DNA of 64,000 bases from an uncultured Prevotella sp. (GCA_938028745.1 CALIZL010000080.1:1-64000); one strand, 5' to 3'; numbered from the stretch's first letter, positions 1-8,569 are shown. The notes: generated by a model not told the origin, from the sequence alone. A program made the numbers and translations.

Positions 1-52
1 TTGCTCCACTGGTGTTTGAGACCAGCGCGTCTACCGATTCCGCCATCTGGGC
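1..52 (-). tRNA. tRNA-Leu (anticodon CAA), 5' part; truncated by window edge
   Basis: Read on the minus strand the mature 5' end is at position 52, with a GCCCAGATGG acceptor/D-arm start and a D-loop containing GGTAGACGCG, typical of tRNA-Leu. The anticodon stem is CTGGT/ACCAG around a seven-base loop; the anticodon CAA lies at 18-16. The variable arm, T arm and 3' end lie outside the window. A near-perfect promoter stands directly upstream. Confidence 0.93.
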
Positions 53-62
53 TTAGCGTGTG

Positions 63-93
63 CAAAGGTACGTATATTTTTTGAATGAGCAAA
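63..93 (-). promoter_or_regulatory. Bacteroidetes-type promoter of the tRNA-Leu gene
   Basis: On the minus strand TTTG (93-90) is followed after 19 nt by TACCTTTG (70-63), matching the known Bacteroidetes consensus. The -7 box ends 10 nt before the mature tRNA end, so transcription should start almost at the tRNA itself. Confidence 0.85.
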
Positions 94-172
94 GGATTTG
101 GCGAAAAACTTGCGGCGTATGCTTTTGGTTGCTTGTTCGTGAAAGCGGGAGGATAGGGTGATTGCCGGGGAT

Positions 173-480
173 ATGATGAGGCAGGCACTGTTTCTAAGAG
201 GTATTTATGCAAGTGATGTAGCAGCTGGCGGCGCAGATATATTGCAGCAAATGCAGTCTCAAAGAAACTTTTACGCAAGTGGCGCGGTTGCAGGTGGCAT
301 AGATATGATGAGGTGAACCCCATCTCAAATGCCCTTTATACATGTGGAGCTGTGGCCTGTATCGCAGATATGGTGGGCAAAGAGAATCTTAAAAGGCATT
401 GTTCCAAAGAAACCTTTTACGCACGTGCTGCGATAGCTGGCGGCGCGATTGTAAAGGGGGCAGGGCATTCCCAAGATGCC
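173..480 (+). repeat. Degenerate ~65-bp tandem repeat, remnant of a repetitive peptide gene
   Basis: Four diverged units have the core TATGCAAGTGATGTAGCAGC or similar, their Tyr codons beginning at 206, 272, 337 and 418 (spacings 66, 65 and 81). A 47-codon frame runs 173-316 from ATG to TGA and reads FYASGAVAGG-like units twice. After a one-base phase change the next units continue in another frame from a GTG at 313. The pattern suggests a decayed repetitive coding sequence or minisatellite. No family is recognised. Confidence 0.5.
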
Positions 481-481
481 G

Positions 482-1567
482 TTACACAAAACCTTCGCCC
501 TTCTTCAGCATCACTTCGTTAACATATTTGCGTACCTTGGCCGATGAATCCTCCTTCTTACAGATGAGCAAAACATTATCTTTCTCCACCACGATAAAGC
601 CTTCTAGTCCGTTTATTACGCCCAGTTTACCTTTGGGCAGCTTAATGATATTGTTGCTGCTGTCCTCCAAAATCACGTCGCTATCAATCACCACATTGTC
701 GTTTTCGCCCTTTTGCATCGTCTCGTACATGCCGTGCCACGTGCCGAGGTCGGCCCATCCAAAGTGGCATTGCATCACAAACACATCGTTAGACGACTCC
801 AAAATGCCGTGCTCGATAGAGAGATTGGGGTATAGTGGGAAGTTCTCGCGTATGAAAAGCGCCTCTTCGTGGGGATTAAACTTAGGGTTGTCTGCGTCGA
901 ATTTCCTAAGAACAGGGGGCAACAGCTCGCAGAAACGGTTGCGGGCAAACTGCACATTCAGTAGGAAAAGTCCCGTATTCCAATAAAACTCGCCGCTTTG
1001 CATGAACATGCGAGCAAACTCGCGGTCGGGCTTTTCGGTAAACGACTGCACTTCGAACACATCGTTTTCCACCTCTTTGCCCATTTGTATGTAGCCATAT
1101 CCGGGTTCGGGGCGCGTTGGTTTCACGCCCAACGTCAGCATGCCGTCTTTTTTCGATACGAAGTCTAGCCCGCGAATGATGTCGCGTTGGAAGGCCTCTT
1201 CGCCCTGAATGGCTTGGTCGGACGGCGTAACCACAAGGCAAGCCTCAGGACATTGTCGCAGAATGCGGTGCGAAGCCCAGGCCACGCTTGGCGCCGTACT
1301 TCGGTAAATGGGTTCTGCCAGAATATTCTCGGGTGGGAGTTCGGGCAATTGATTGCGCACGATGTCTGCGTAAGTCTCGTTGGTGCTCACCAATATATGC
1401 GTCGGGTCTATCAGCTGTGCGAACCTATCGAAGGTTTGTTGCAACTGACTTCTGCCCACTCCGAAGAAGTCGACGAATTGTTTAGGAAAAGACAAACGGC
1501 TGTAAGGCCACAGGCGAAGTCCTCGACCGCCTGCCAATATCAGGCAATAGTTGTTGTTAGTGTTCAT
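482..1567 (-). CDS. manC: Mannose-1-phosphate guanylyltransferase (361 aa)
   Basis: The enzyme converts mannose-1-phosphate and GTP to GDP-mannose, the precursor of mannose and fucose residues in surface glycans, in the cytosol. The nucleotidyltransferase signature GGRGLRLWPYSR lies at residues 13-24, FTEKPDREF near residue 177 and a WNTGLFLLN motif about 20 residues later. At 361 aa it has the nucleotidyltransferase and beta-helix part but lacks the C-terminal phosphomannose-isomerase cupin of long bifunctional ManC proteins. It appears monocistronic: a TTTG-N20-TACCTTTC promoter lies just upstream and the next minus-strand gene, metG, is separated from it by about 380 bp of palindromes. The chosen ATG fits a leader of about 20 nt. 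Confidence 0.92.
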   Translation of the reverse strand: MNTNNNYCLILAGGRGLRLWPYSRLSFPKQFVDFFGVGRSQLQQTFDRFAQLIDPTHILVSTNETYADIVRNQLPELPPENILAEPIYRSTAPSVAWASHRILRQCPEACLVVTPSDQAIQGEEAFQRDIIRGLDFVSKKDGMLTLGVKPTRPEPGYGYIQMGKEVENDVFEVQSFTEKPDREFARMFMQSGEFYWNTGLFLLNVQFARNRFCELLPPVLRKFDADNPKFNPHEEALFIRENFPLYPNLSIEHGILESSNDVFVMQCHFGWADLGTWHGMYETMQKGENDNVVIDSDVILEDSSNNIIKLPKGKLGVINGLEGFIVVEKDNVLLICKKEDSSAKVRKYVNEVMLKKGEGFV

Positions 1568-1594
1568 TCTATCAGATGTGTTGGTTCTGCAGGC

Positions 1595-1626
1595 GAAAGG
1601 TATGAAAAAACTTCAAGTCCGCCAAA
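1595..1626 (-). promoter_or_regulatory. Promoter of manC
   Basis: Minus-strand TTTG (1626-1623), 20 nt, TACCTTTC (1602-1595): one mismatch to the -7 consensus TAnnTTTG. The predicted start near 1588 leaves a leader of about 20 nt. Confidence 0.65.
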
Positions 1627-1705
1627 CAATCAAAGGTTATTTATTCTCAATTAACAAGTAGTTTATGTTCTACACGGGCAAAGCGACAGCTACCCCACAA
1701 CTGCT

Positions 1706-1754
1706 CCCCACAACTGGCCTCACCCCCAACCCCTCTCCAAGGGGAGAGGGGAGT
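1706..1754 (+). repeat. GC-rich palindrome family, copy 1 (left arm of a 49-bp inverted pair)
   Basis: This 49-bp block contains CCTCACCCCCAACCCCTCTC followed by an AAGGGGAGAGGGG half-palindrome. It recurs inverted at 1836-1884 with one mismatch in 49 positions, and related copies lie at 23181-23220 and 63937-63974. With its partner it can form a long hairpin around an 81-nt spacer between manC and metG. Confidence 0.85.
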
Positions 1755-1835
1755 AGTATGCCTTGCTATTGCTGTGAGATAACGTCGATAAACAGACATT
1801 TCTGCTTCGTTAGTTTTACCGCCGCAATACATATC

Positions 1836-1884
1836 ACTCCCCTCTCCCCTTGGAGAGGGGCTGGGGGTGAGGCCAGTTGTGGGG
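1836..1884 (-). repeat. GC-rich palindrome family, copy 2 (right arm of the inverted pair)
   Basis: This is the reverse complement of 1706-1754 with a single A/G difference. Near-identity of the arms implies recent duplication or gene conversion. It lies just downstream of metG on that gene's strand and could act as a strong terminator. Confidence 0.85.
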
Positions 1885-1950
1885 CTGTTGTTGCCCAGTT
1901 ATGGGGGCAGTTGTGAGGTCGGTTGTTGGTCAGCTGTGGGGTGAGGTTGG

Positions 1951-3996
1951 TTATCCCACCTGACTTCCAGCCTTCACTTCTTTCATCAGCGACAGCAGAC
2001 TCAGCCCGCCGTCGTAATTCTCGGCAGAGAGAATCATGCCTTGACTTTCGATACCCATCAGTTGTCGGGGAGCCAAGTTGGCGATAAACACCACGTCGCG
2101 ACCCACCAATTCTTCGGGCTCGTAGAACTTAGCGATACCGCTAACGATGGTGCGCGGCGTACCACTGCCATCGTCGAGTGTGAATTTAAGCAGCTTATTT
2201 GCCTTCTTCACCTTTTCGCAGGCAAGTATGCGGCCCACTCTGAGGTCTAGTTTCTCAAAGTCGGCGAAGTCCACCGTGGGCTTAATCTCCTTAGCCTTAT
2301 ACGTTTCGGCCTCGTTAGCCTTCTTCGTATCGGCCAGCTTTTTCAGTTGAGCCTCGATGGCATCGTCCTCTATTTTCTCGAACAGCAGTTCGGGTTCGGC
2401 CAGCTGATGCCCAGGCTTTAATATCTCGGTGTTGCCAAGTGCATTCCAGTCTACCCCCTCCATATTAAGCATACTGCGCAACTTTGCACTGCTAAAAGGC
2501 AAGAAGGGCTCGAAGGCGATAGCCAAGTTGGCCACCAATTGCAGCGAGATATAAAGGATGGTTTCAACCCTTTTGGGGTCGGTCTTCCACACCTTCCACG
2601 GCTCGCACTCGGTGATGTACCTGTTGCCTATGCGCGCCAGCACCATGGCCTCTTTCTGTGCATCGCGGAATTTATACGTGTCGAGCAGGCTTTCCACCTT
2701 TTCCTTCACGTCTTTAAACTCGTCTAGGGCCTGTTTGTCCACCTCGTTCAGTTCGCCGCAGGCAGGCACAATACCGTCGAAATACTTCTTCGTAAGCTGC
2801 AAAGCCCTGTTAACAAAGTTGCCATACACGGCCACAAGCTCGTTGTTGTTACGCTCTTGGAAGTCTTTCCACGTAAAGTTGTTGTCTTTTGTTTCGGGTG
2901 CGTTGGCCGTAAGCACATATCTCAGCACGTCTTGCTTGCCAGGGAAATCCTCCAAGTATTCGTGCAGCCACACGGCCCAGTTCTTCGAAGTAGATATCTT
3001 GTCGTCTTCCAGATTAAGAAATTCGTTCGCAGGAACGTTTTCGGGCAGTATATATCCGCCGTGTGCTTTAAGCATTACGGGGAACACGATGCAGTGGAAC
3101 ACGATGTTGTCTTTGCCGATGAAGTGCACCAACCGTGTTTCGGGGTCTTTCCACCACTTCTCCCACGTGTCGGGCAACAACTCTTTGGTGTTCGATATGT
3201 AACCGATGGGCGCATCAAACCAAACGTACAGCACTTTGCCCTCTGCTCCTTCAACGGGTACGGGGATACCCCAATCCAAGTCGCGTGTCATGGCTCGTGG
3301 TTGCAAGTCAATGTCCAACCAGCTTTTGCACTGCCCATATACGTTGGGTCGCCATTCCTTATGCCCTTCCAAAATCCACTCTTTCAGCCAGTCTTGGTAC
3401 TTGTCTAGGGGCAGATACCAGTTCTTTGTTTTCTTCAACACGGGTTGCGAACCGCTGATAGTAGAGCGTGGGTGCAGCAATTCGGTAGGCGAAAGGTCGC
3501 GTCCGCACTTCTCGCACTGGTCGCCATACGCCCCTTCGTTGTGGCAATGGGGGCATTCGCCCGTTATATAGCGGTCGGCCAGAAACTGATGCGCCTCCTC
3601 GTCGTAGTACTGTTCGGTTTCTTTTTCCAGCAGTTTACCGTCTTCGTATAGTTTCTTAAAGAAGTCGCTAGCCAGCTGATGGTGCGTGGGCGAGGTCGTT
3701 CGGCTGTAAATGTCGAACGAAATGCCGAAGTCTTCGAAACTCTTTTTTATCATAGCGTGGAACCTGTCTACCACGTCTTGCGGACTAACGCCCTCTTTTC
3801 TTGCCCTGATAGTGATGGGCACGCCATGTTCGTCGCTACCTCCGATAAACACCACGTCCTCGTTTTTCAGTCGCAAGTATCGCGCGTAGATGTCGGCAGG
3901 CACGTAAACGCCGGCCAAGTGTCCGATATGCACGCCGCCATTGGCGTAAGGCAAGGCAGCTGTGATGGTGGTTCGTTTGTATTGTTTCTGTTCCAT
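1951..3996 (-). CDS. metG: Methionyl-tRNA synthetase with C-terminal tRNA-binding domain (681 aa)
   Basis: The enzyme charges tRNA-Met with methionine. The class I motif HIGH follows ALPYANGG near the N-terminus. A zinc knuckle with paired CPHC and CEKC motifs sits in the connective region, and KISTSK replaces the KMSKS loop. The last ~110 residues form a Trbp111/EMAPII-like OB fold (FEKLDLRVGRI, ending LMGIESQGMIL), as in long-form bacterial MetG. A longer open frame extends to 4080, but the ATG at 3996 (MEQKQYKRTT) fits family alignments. A TACTTTTG -7 box at 4077-4070 lies about 75 nt upstream of this start. Confidence 0.96.
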   Translation of the reverse strand: MEQKQYKRTTITAALPYANGGVHIGHLAGVYVPADIYARYLRLKNEDVVFIGGSDEHGVPITIRARKEGVSPQDVVDRFHAMIKKSFEDFGISFDIYSRTTSPTHHQLASDFFKKLYEDGKLLEKETEQYYDEEAHQFLADRYITGECPHCHNEGAYGDQCEKCGRDLSPTELLHPRSTISGSQPVLKKTKNWYLPLDKYQDWLKEWILEGHKEWRPNVYGQCKSWLDIDLQPRAMTRDLDWGIPVPVEGAEGKVLYVWFDAPIGYISNTKELLPDTWEKWWKDPETRLVHFIGKDNIVFHCIVFPVMLKAHGGYILPENVPANEFLNLEDDKISTSKNWAVWLHEYLEDFPGKQDVLRYVLTANAPETKDNNFTWKDFQERNNNELVAVYGNFVNRALQLTKKYFDGIVPACGELNEVDKQALDEFKDVKEKVESLLDTYKFRDAQKEAMVLARIGNRYITECEPWKVWKTDPKRVETILYISLQLVANLAIAFEPFLPFSSAKLRSMLNMEGVDWNALGNTEILKPGHQLAEPELLFEKIEDDAIEAQLKKLADTKKANEAETYKAKEIKPTVDFADFEKLDLRVGRILACEKVKKANKLLKFTLDDGSGTPRTIVSGIAKFYEPEELVGRDVVFIANLAPRQLMGIESQGMILSAENYDGGLSLLSLMKEVKAGSQVG

Positions 3997-4069
3997 TGTA
4001 CTATATATAATAATGTGTACTTGCCCGTTTCCTCCCTCCATGTTTGTGTAACATTGGGTTAAGGCACTG

Positions 4070-4077
4070 CAAAAGTA
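4070..4077 (-). promoter_or_regulatory. Possible -7 box for metG
   Basis: The minus strand reads TACTTTTG, a match to TAnnTTTG, but no TTTG lies 19-20 nt upstream, so this is a half-supported promoter. It argues that translation starts downstream of 4070, at 3996. Confidence 0.45.
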
Positions 4078-4448
4078 CAAAAAAAATGCGGCATGTATTT
4101 ATTTTGGGGTGCGAAACTTAGGTTTATCACATCGGGATAAACTTCTTCGTCACTGATATTTGCATTTCATTGTCAGCCAACAAACTGCGGTTTTGCAAAG
4201 CTAAGCAACTTTTTTATCGGGCCAAATGGTCGGCTGTTTTTTGCTTAACCCACATGGCCACGGGGGAGATGTGCCCTGTTCGTGGCAACAACGGCCTAGG
4301 CATTGCCCGCTCAAAGCCCTCTCCTTCTTCGCCTAGATGGGCGCAATGCGTTGCAAGCTGCTTGTTTTTTACGGCACCCGAATACAGAATTTATCAACAC
4401 CCAACATCTTTTATCATACGCAAGCGGTGTCTTGTAGCCAAATAATCG

Positions 4449-4456
4449 TACATTTG
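4449..4456 (+). promoter_or_regulatory. -7 box for the small membrane protein gene
   Basis: TACATTTG matches the -7 consensus; no good TTTG box is seen upstream. A start near 4463 would make an ATG at 4467 almost leaderless and favours initiation at 4521 or 4530. Confidence 0.5.
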
Positions 4457-4520
4457 CAGGTGCGCTATGTGTAACAGAAGTCGCAGATGTAGGTTGGAAA
4501 AAGAATGTTCAAAAACGAGA

Positions 4521-4838
4521 ATGGAGCGTATGAAAAAGATACTGTTTAAGGTGTTGTCCGTAATAAGCCCACTGCTTATTCTTGCACTTTTAGGCATGAT
4601 GCAAGGGGCATGGTTCGATTCAGAGGAATTTATAGAGTTGGAAGATGCAGAGTTTCATCATCCCACGGCCATTCAATACACCTTATATTATTTGGTTAGC
4701 ATCATCTTATTTGCCCTTTCTTGGTTGTTGTTGAACAACCAATACAAAAAGAGTTCGGCACTTTCTGGCCGAATACTTTATGGTTTTCTTTTGGCATTAG
4801 ACATCGCAATCATCTTGATATGCGCCACAGCTCTTTAA
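4521..4838 (+). CDS. Small three-helix membrane protein, unknown function (105 aa)
   Basis: I do not recognise a family. The protein starts MERMKKILFKV; alternative starts are Met at 4530 and an upstream ATG at 4467, the latter with an Arg/Cys-rich unlikely N-terminus. Three hydrophobic segments are visible: about residues 9-26 (VLSVISPLLILALLG), 52-72 (YLVSIILFALSWLLL) and 84-104 (ILYGFLLALDIAIILI). A short acidic stretch (DSEEFIELEDAEF) lies between the first two. It is a single gene convergent with the RhuM-Fic gene, and the two share a hairpin in the intervening 93 nt. Confidence 0.65.
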   Translation: MERMKKILFKVLSVISPLLILALLGMMQGAWFDSEEFIELEDAEFHHPTAIQYTLYYLVSIILFALSWLLLNNQYKKSSALSGRILYGFLLALDIAIILICATAL

Positions 4839-4844
4839 GCCCCA

Positions 4845-4882
4845 ATCGGGAATTGAGGCTATAAGCTACTTCAACTCCCGAT
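4845..4882. terminator. Bidirectional hairpin between convergent genes
   Basis: ATCGGGA (4845-4851) pairs with TCCCGAT (4876-4882), with an inner TTGA/TCAA stem. It sits between two convergent stop codons, but no strong T-tract follows on either strand. Confidence 0.5.
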
Positions 4883-4931
4883 CACGGACATTCACTTCGC
4901 TGATAAAGCTCCTAAGCGTTTATACCCTGCT

Positions 4932-5927
4932 TTACTCATCGTTGTTTTTGTTAATCAGGTTAACCACAACTTTTACCATGACATCCTTTTCTTCTGTTCG
5001 GCTCTCGGCAATCATCAGCGTGAGCGCAACAAGGGTGCTGTCTGCTATACGCTTACTGCCGTCAGGGTGATAGAGGATATGGTTGCCGTTGAGAAACCAG
5101 AGAAACAACGTGGCGGCAATGCGCTTATTGCCGTCGCTGAACGAGTGGTTCTTGGTAACCAGATAGAGTAGCATGGCTGCTTTCTCCTCCACACTGGGGT
5201 AGAGTTCTTCTCCGCCAAAGGTCTGGTATATCTGCCCGATAGAACTTTTAAAGGAATTGTCTTTCTCATTGCCAAAGAGAACAGAGCCGCCAAATTTGTC
5301 GCGCAGTCCATAGATAGCTTCCATTGCATTGTCGTAAGTAGCATGGAACGGCTCTTCTTCTGTGGTTTTATTGATGGTAAGCCGCCCATAATCGTAGTTG
5401 TCTAGCGTGTCGAGCGCGTAAGTATAATCTGTCACTACCTTAAATAGTGCATCGGTCTCGTCGTTAGACAACAGTGGCTGGTTCTGTATGGTGCGCCCAA
5501 GCATACCCACCAGTTGGCGCAATTCGCCAATCTGCTCCTTGCGCATTCGCTCGTTCACGGCATAACCCTTAATGAGATATTGCTTTAACACATTGTTCGC
5601 CCAGATACGGAAAGCTGTACCGCGTTTGCTCTTTACGCGGTAACCAACGGAAATGATGACGTCAAGGTTGTAATATTTAACCTTACGCGAGACTTTTCTT
5701 TCTCCTTCTTTTTGAACAGTCAAGTATTCCTTGACAGTTGACTTTTCCTCCAGTTCGCCCTCCTTAAAAACATTACCGACATGCAGACTTACATTTTGTT
5801 TGGTGGTTTGAAAAAGCTCTACCATCTGGGCCTGTGTAAGCCACACCGTTTCGTTTTCCAGGCGTACGTCCACCTGCGTTTGCCCATCTTCAGACTGGTA
5901 TATCACGATTTGATTATTCGAGTGCAT
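4932..5927 (-). CDS. rhuM: RhuM-family protein with C-terminal Fic/Doc domain (331 aa)
   Basis: The N-terminal ~140 residues match the RhuM/virulence-protein pattern (VRLENETVWLTQAQMVELF, then a YYNLDVIISVGYRVKS block and FRIWANNVL). The C-terminal part carries a Fic/Doc motif HSFSDGNKRI at residues 261-270. Lys follows the GN as in Doc-type proteins, and the last Arg of the classical Fic motif is absent. Fic/Doc enzymes transfer AMP or phosphate to target proteins; substrate and activity here are unknown. RhuM genes often sit inside type I restriction-modification loci, and an hsdM remnant lies directly upstream. No cognate antitoxin is visible. Confidence 0.88.
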   Translation of the reverse strand: MHSNNQIVIYQSEDGQTQVDVRLENETVWLTQAQMVELFQTTKQNVSLHVGNVFKEGELEEKSTVKEYLTVQKEGERKVSRKVKYYNLDVIISVGYRVKSKRGTAFRIWANNVLKQYLIKGYAVNERMRKEQIGELRQLVGMLGRTIQNQPLLSNDETDALFKVVTDYTYALDTLDNYDYGRLTINKTTEEEPFHATYDNAMEAIYGLRDKFGGSVLFGNEKDNSFKSSIGQIYQTFGGEELYPSVEEKAAMLLYLVTKNHSFSDGNKRIAATLFLWFLNGNHILYHPDGSKRIADSTLVALTLMIAESRTEEKDVMVKVVVNLINKNNDE

Positions 5928-6117
5928 AGTTTAATGAATTAAATGGTTCTTTTAACTGCAATTTCTTCTCTTCCTCCTGTTGCAACAGCTTGCTTAGAGA
6001 GGTGAGACTCAACACTACATGCTTATTTCAGGAAAGCTCGACAGAACCACGTAACTTGTTCGCCGACTCCCAAAGCGTTTCTTCGATTATCTTGGTCGTT
6101 ATCTGTTTCTTCGCCAT
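5914..6117 (-). pseudogene. hsdM: hsdM (type I DNA methyltransferase) 5' remnant
   Basis: From ATG at 6117 the minus strand reads MAKKQITTKIIEETLWESAN then KLRGSVELS and a TGA at 6030-6028. The same frame resumes with NKHVVLSL, closely matching the HsdM N-terminus in which ANKLRGS..SSEYKHVVL is conserved. After about 40 recognisable residues the frame diverges into a Gln/Glu/Lys-rich tail and stops at 5916-5914, overlapping the rhuM start. The catalytic part (NPPY) is entirely missing, so it cannot encode a methyltransferase. Confidence 0.82.
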
Positions 6118-6144
6118 TGTATCTTTGTTTATTCTTATCATTCT

Positions 6145-6361
6145 TTATTTTAGGAACTTGGTATTAGCATCATAATCTTCTTCCAACAACTCTTTGAAAT
6201 CAAACAGAAGTAGGCAATCCATTTCCACCAACAGGGCCATAGGTGGTTGTGTCTTGTTGGTTATACAGTTGTCGCTCTAATTCTGTTTCCGAAAGTTCTC
6301 CTTGGCCATCTATAACGTTCTTAACGTTAGTTGCTGATGGTATGCAAATATAATCATAATT
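6145..6361 (-). pseudogene. Short coding-like remnants upstream of the hsdM fragment
   Basis: Two overlapping minus-strand frames look coding-like but are too short and broken. One without a good start ends at 6202-6200 and reads NVIDGQGELSETELERQLYN. The other runs 6240-6145 and reads MALLVEMDCLLLFDFKELLE and onward. They may be pieces of a gene once adjacent to hsdM. I do not recognise the family. Confidence 0.35.
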
Positions 6362-6656
6362 TGGTAAATAACATCAGGTTTTGTTGCTATATTTTTTTAA
6401 TTCAGACAACCTATTTATCGCATCCCACTTCGCCTTATCCGCAGTACGGGCATATTATCCTAAACTTCCCCTCGTAGTAATAACAACTCATGTCGATAAC
6501 GAACTTCCTTAGCATCTTGCATTGTCATTCGGTGAAGTTGGGGTTGACTGAATGGGGAGGGCGACACACCGCCAGTCGCCTTATTTACTTTTCACAACAG
6601 CGAGTTAGTAGGCTAAGCGGCCTTATTTTGCTGTTATGTAAAATATTTAGTGTAAA
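6362..6656. other. Intergenic DNA with no feature recognised
   Basis: Apart from short random frames I see no gene, RNA or promoter here. It separates the decayed restriction locus from repeat element A. Confidence 0.5.
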
Positions 6657-7301
6657 ATTTAACACTATGAGTGCCGTTTTTGCGCACCACCTGCCCGCCT
6701 TGCCCCAAAAAATCGATTCTCGCGAAGGTTTGTTTTGATGCAAAAAGGGGAGTGTTGTACATACAGACAAAATGAATATTTATTTTATGACACCGCCATT
6801 TACACCCTATTTTGGGTCATTTGCAGCGAAACACACTGCGTTTTGGTGCTAAATGCACTGCGTTTTGGTGCTAAATGCACTGTGTTTTGGTGCAAAATGG
6901 AGTGTGTTTTGATGCTAAATGCAGTGCGTTTTGGTGCAAAACGCAAGGTGAAATGGTGCTAAATGCAGTGCAATTTGCCGCTAAACGCAAGGCGTTGCGC
7001 ATAAATATCCGCTGAAATGGTATAAATAATACCCCTTAGAACTGTTAAAAATAGGACTAAAAGGGGCGAGATGGGTATTGAAAAGTGGGGTTTTAGGGTC
7101 TAAAAGGGGGTAATTGGGGTTGAAAAAATACGAGCTGGCATCCAAAATAGAAAGGTAAAATGGTGCAAAATGCAGCTTGCTTTCTTAAAATTGGAGCAAA
7201 ACAGAAATGCGTAAGGCTTGAAATTGTAGCTAATTGCCTGCTTTTGAAACTTTATTTTCGCTAGAAAGGGGTGGCGGACAGAGTGTGTTTTGTAAAGTAT
7301 T
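6657..7301 (+). repeat. Long intergenic repeat element, copy A
   Basis: This is the first of five related 600-650 bp non-coding elements. In order it has a left end with TTTAACACTATGAGTGCC, a block with ATCGATTCTCGCGA (6712-6725), a TGAATATTTATTTTATGA block, the 22-bp array, an ATAAATATCCGCTGAAATGG block, a G-rich AAAAGGGG/GTGGGG stretch, a TACGAGCTGGCATCC block, and a right end with TTCGCTAGAA then GTGTGTTTTGTAAAG. Copy B at 23706 shares all modules at high identity. No frame is conserved between copies. It borders the 3' end of the glycan locus. Confidence 0.92.
6837..6990 (+). repeat. 22-bp tandem array inside element A (7 units)
   Basis: The unit is GCGTTTTGGTGC plus TAAATGCACT. The TTTTGG or equivalent starts at 6841, 6863, 6885, 6907, 6929, 6951 and 6973, exactly 22 bp apart. 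Later units drift to AAATGG and CAATTT but keep the phase. There is no spacer DNA between units. Confidence 0.93.
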
Positions 7302-7373
7302 AATAATTGATTTAACTAAAAATCGGCCACCAGATAAAGGTGAAAAAAATGGTCTCTGATGGCCGATTTGGGA

Positions 7374-7541
7374 TAAACTATGAACTTAAAAAACTATGAA
7401 CTCAGAAACTCACAAGCTCATGAACTCAGAAACTTATAAACTTATAAACTCATGAACTCACAAACTCATGAACTCACAAACTCATGAACTCACAAACTTA
7501 TAAACTCACAAACTCATGAACTCACAAGCTCATGAACTAAC
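7374..7541. repeat. Low-complexity word repeat (AACTCATG / AACTCACA)
   Basis: About 20 imperfect 8-9 bp words built from AACT plus CATG, CACA or TATA follow one another up to the stop codon of the next gene. Similar word repeats with other words occur elsewhere in the window (8570, 23511, 37428 and 47906). Confidence 0.8.
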
Positions 7542-8558
7542 TCAAAACTTCATAAACTTATGATAGTCGTTTCGTAGTTTTTGTGCCTTACGCCCGAAGG
7601 GACCAGTGGGGCACATGTTGGAGTAATAGTCGAACGATACGGCACGCGTTATGCGCGGTATGGCCAACTCGATGTTTAGTTGTTGCGATACACGCGAAAT
7701 GCTTGCAGGACTGTTATCTTTGTTAAAGGTTTCGAGGTCCGTCCAAAACTCGCCCTTAAAGGCAGAACCATCGCCAAACAAGCCCGTTTCGGCCTGCTTG
7801 TAGTAGGTTTCTAAGCGGTCGAGCGACACGTGTCCAACGCCAACGCCATCTTGCAGCATAATTACTTGAAGGTTGCACTTGGCCAATTGCGACATGAAGG
7901 TTTGCAATTGTTCGGGCGTGCTTAGTGTGCTGTTCCAAAAGGCTGCGATGGCCACGGGCTTATTGTTAAGCTGGTGCAAATGATTTGAGATGCGGTCTAC
8001 AAAGTGCGTTCTGAATAGTTCCATCTTCTCTTCGGTGTTGTAGGCGTAGGGTTCGGGCTCGTGGGGGATGTACCAACCTTTGAATGCTGGCTGTGAGCCG
8101 TAGAGCGCATTTATCTCTGTTGCCATGCGGTTGCAGCGGTTGGCATGCTCGTCGAGCCATGTTTCGGAAGTTTGGTTTTTCCAATAGCTCTCGTCGAAGT
8201 AAAGGCCAACATACACTTCCATGCCCTTTTCGGCAGCTGCGGCAAGCAATCTGCCCAAGGCATACTTGCTTTTTTGTGTAACGAAAGTTTCGTTTGTGTC
8301 GAACCACACTTGTTGGTCGTGTGCAGAGAATTGGGCGATAACGGTACGCATACCAATCTTCTTCATGCCTTCTAGCAGACTGCTCCATTGGTATGGTGCC
8401 CAATTGTCTTTGTCGTAGAAGGTTACGAACGAACCCGTAAGGGCTTTCTTGGCATCGGGATTGGGATATTGTGTTTCGTCTAGCGGTGCCATTCCGCTGT
8501 CTTTGGCGCATGCGGCGAATAGTAAAGACAGCAATAGAACTAAAAAATACTTTTTCAT
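7542..8558 (-). CDS. DUF4434-family TIM-barrel lipoprotein (338 aa)
   Basis: An N-terminal signal peptide ends in the lipobox LFAAC (Cys 17), predicting an outer-membrane lipoprotein. The body looks like the DUF4434 glycosidase-like TIM barrel: GSFVTFYDKDNWAPYQWSS, then MRTVIAQFSAHD, EVYVGLYFDESYW, GWYIPHEPEPY and VIMLQDGVGVGH, consistent with successive beta/alpha repeats and an acidic cleft (HEPEP). It is the last gene of the minus-strand glycan locus, 309 bp beyond the GH2 gene. I infer a role in cleaving or binding the same glycan; activity is not demonstrated for most of the family. Confidence 0.78.
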   Translation of the reverse strand: MKKYFLVLLLSLLFAACAKDSGMAPLDETQYPNPDAKKALTGSFVTFYDKDNWAPYQWSSLLEGMKKIGMRTVIAQFSAHDQQVWFDTNETFVTQKSKYALGRLLAAAAEKGMEVYVGLYFDESYWKNQTSETWLDEHANRCNRMATEINALYGSQPAFKGWYIPHEPEPYAYNTEEKMELFRTHFVDRISNHLHQLNNKPVAIAAFWNSTLSTPEQLQTFMSQLAKCNLQVIMLQDGVGVGHVSLDRLETYYKQAETGLFGDGSAFKGEFWTDLETFNKDNSPASISRVSQQLNIELAIPRITRAVSFDYYSNMCPTGPFGRKAQKLRNDYHKFMKF

Positions 8559-8569
8559 ATAACTTTTTT

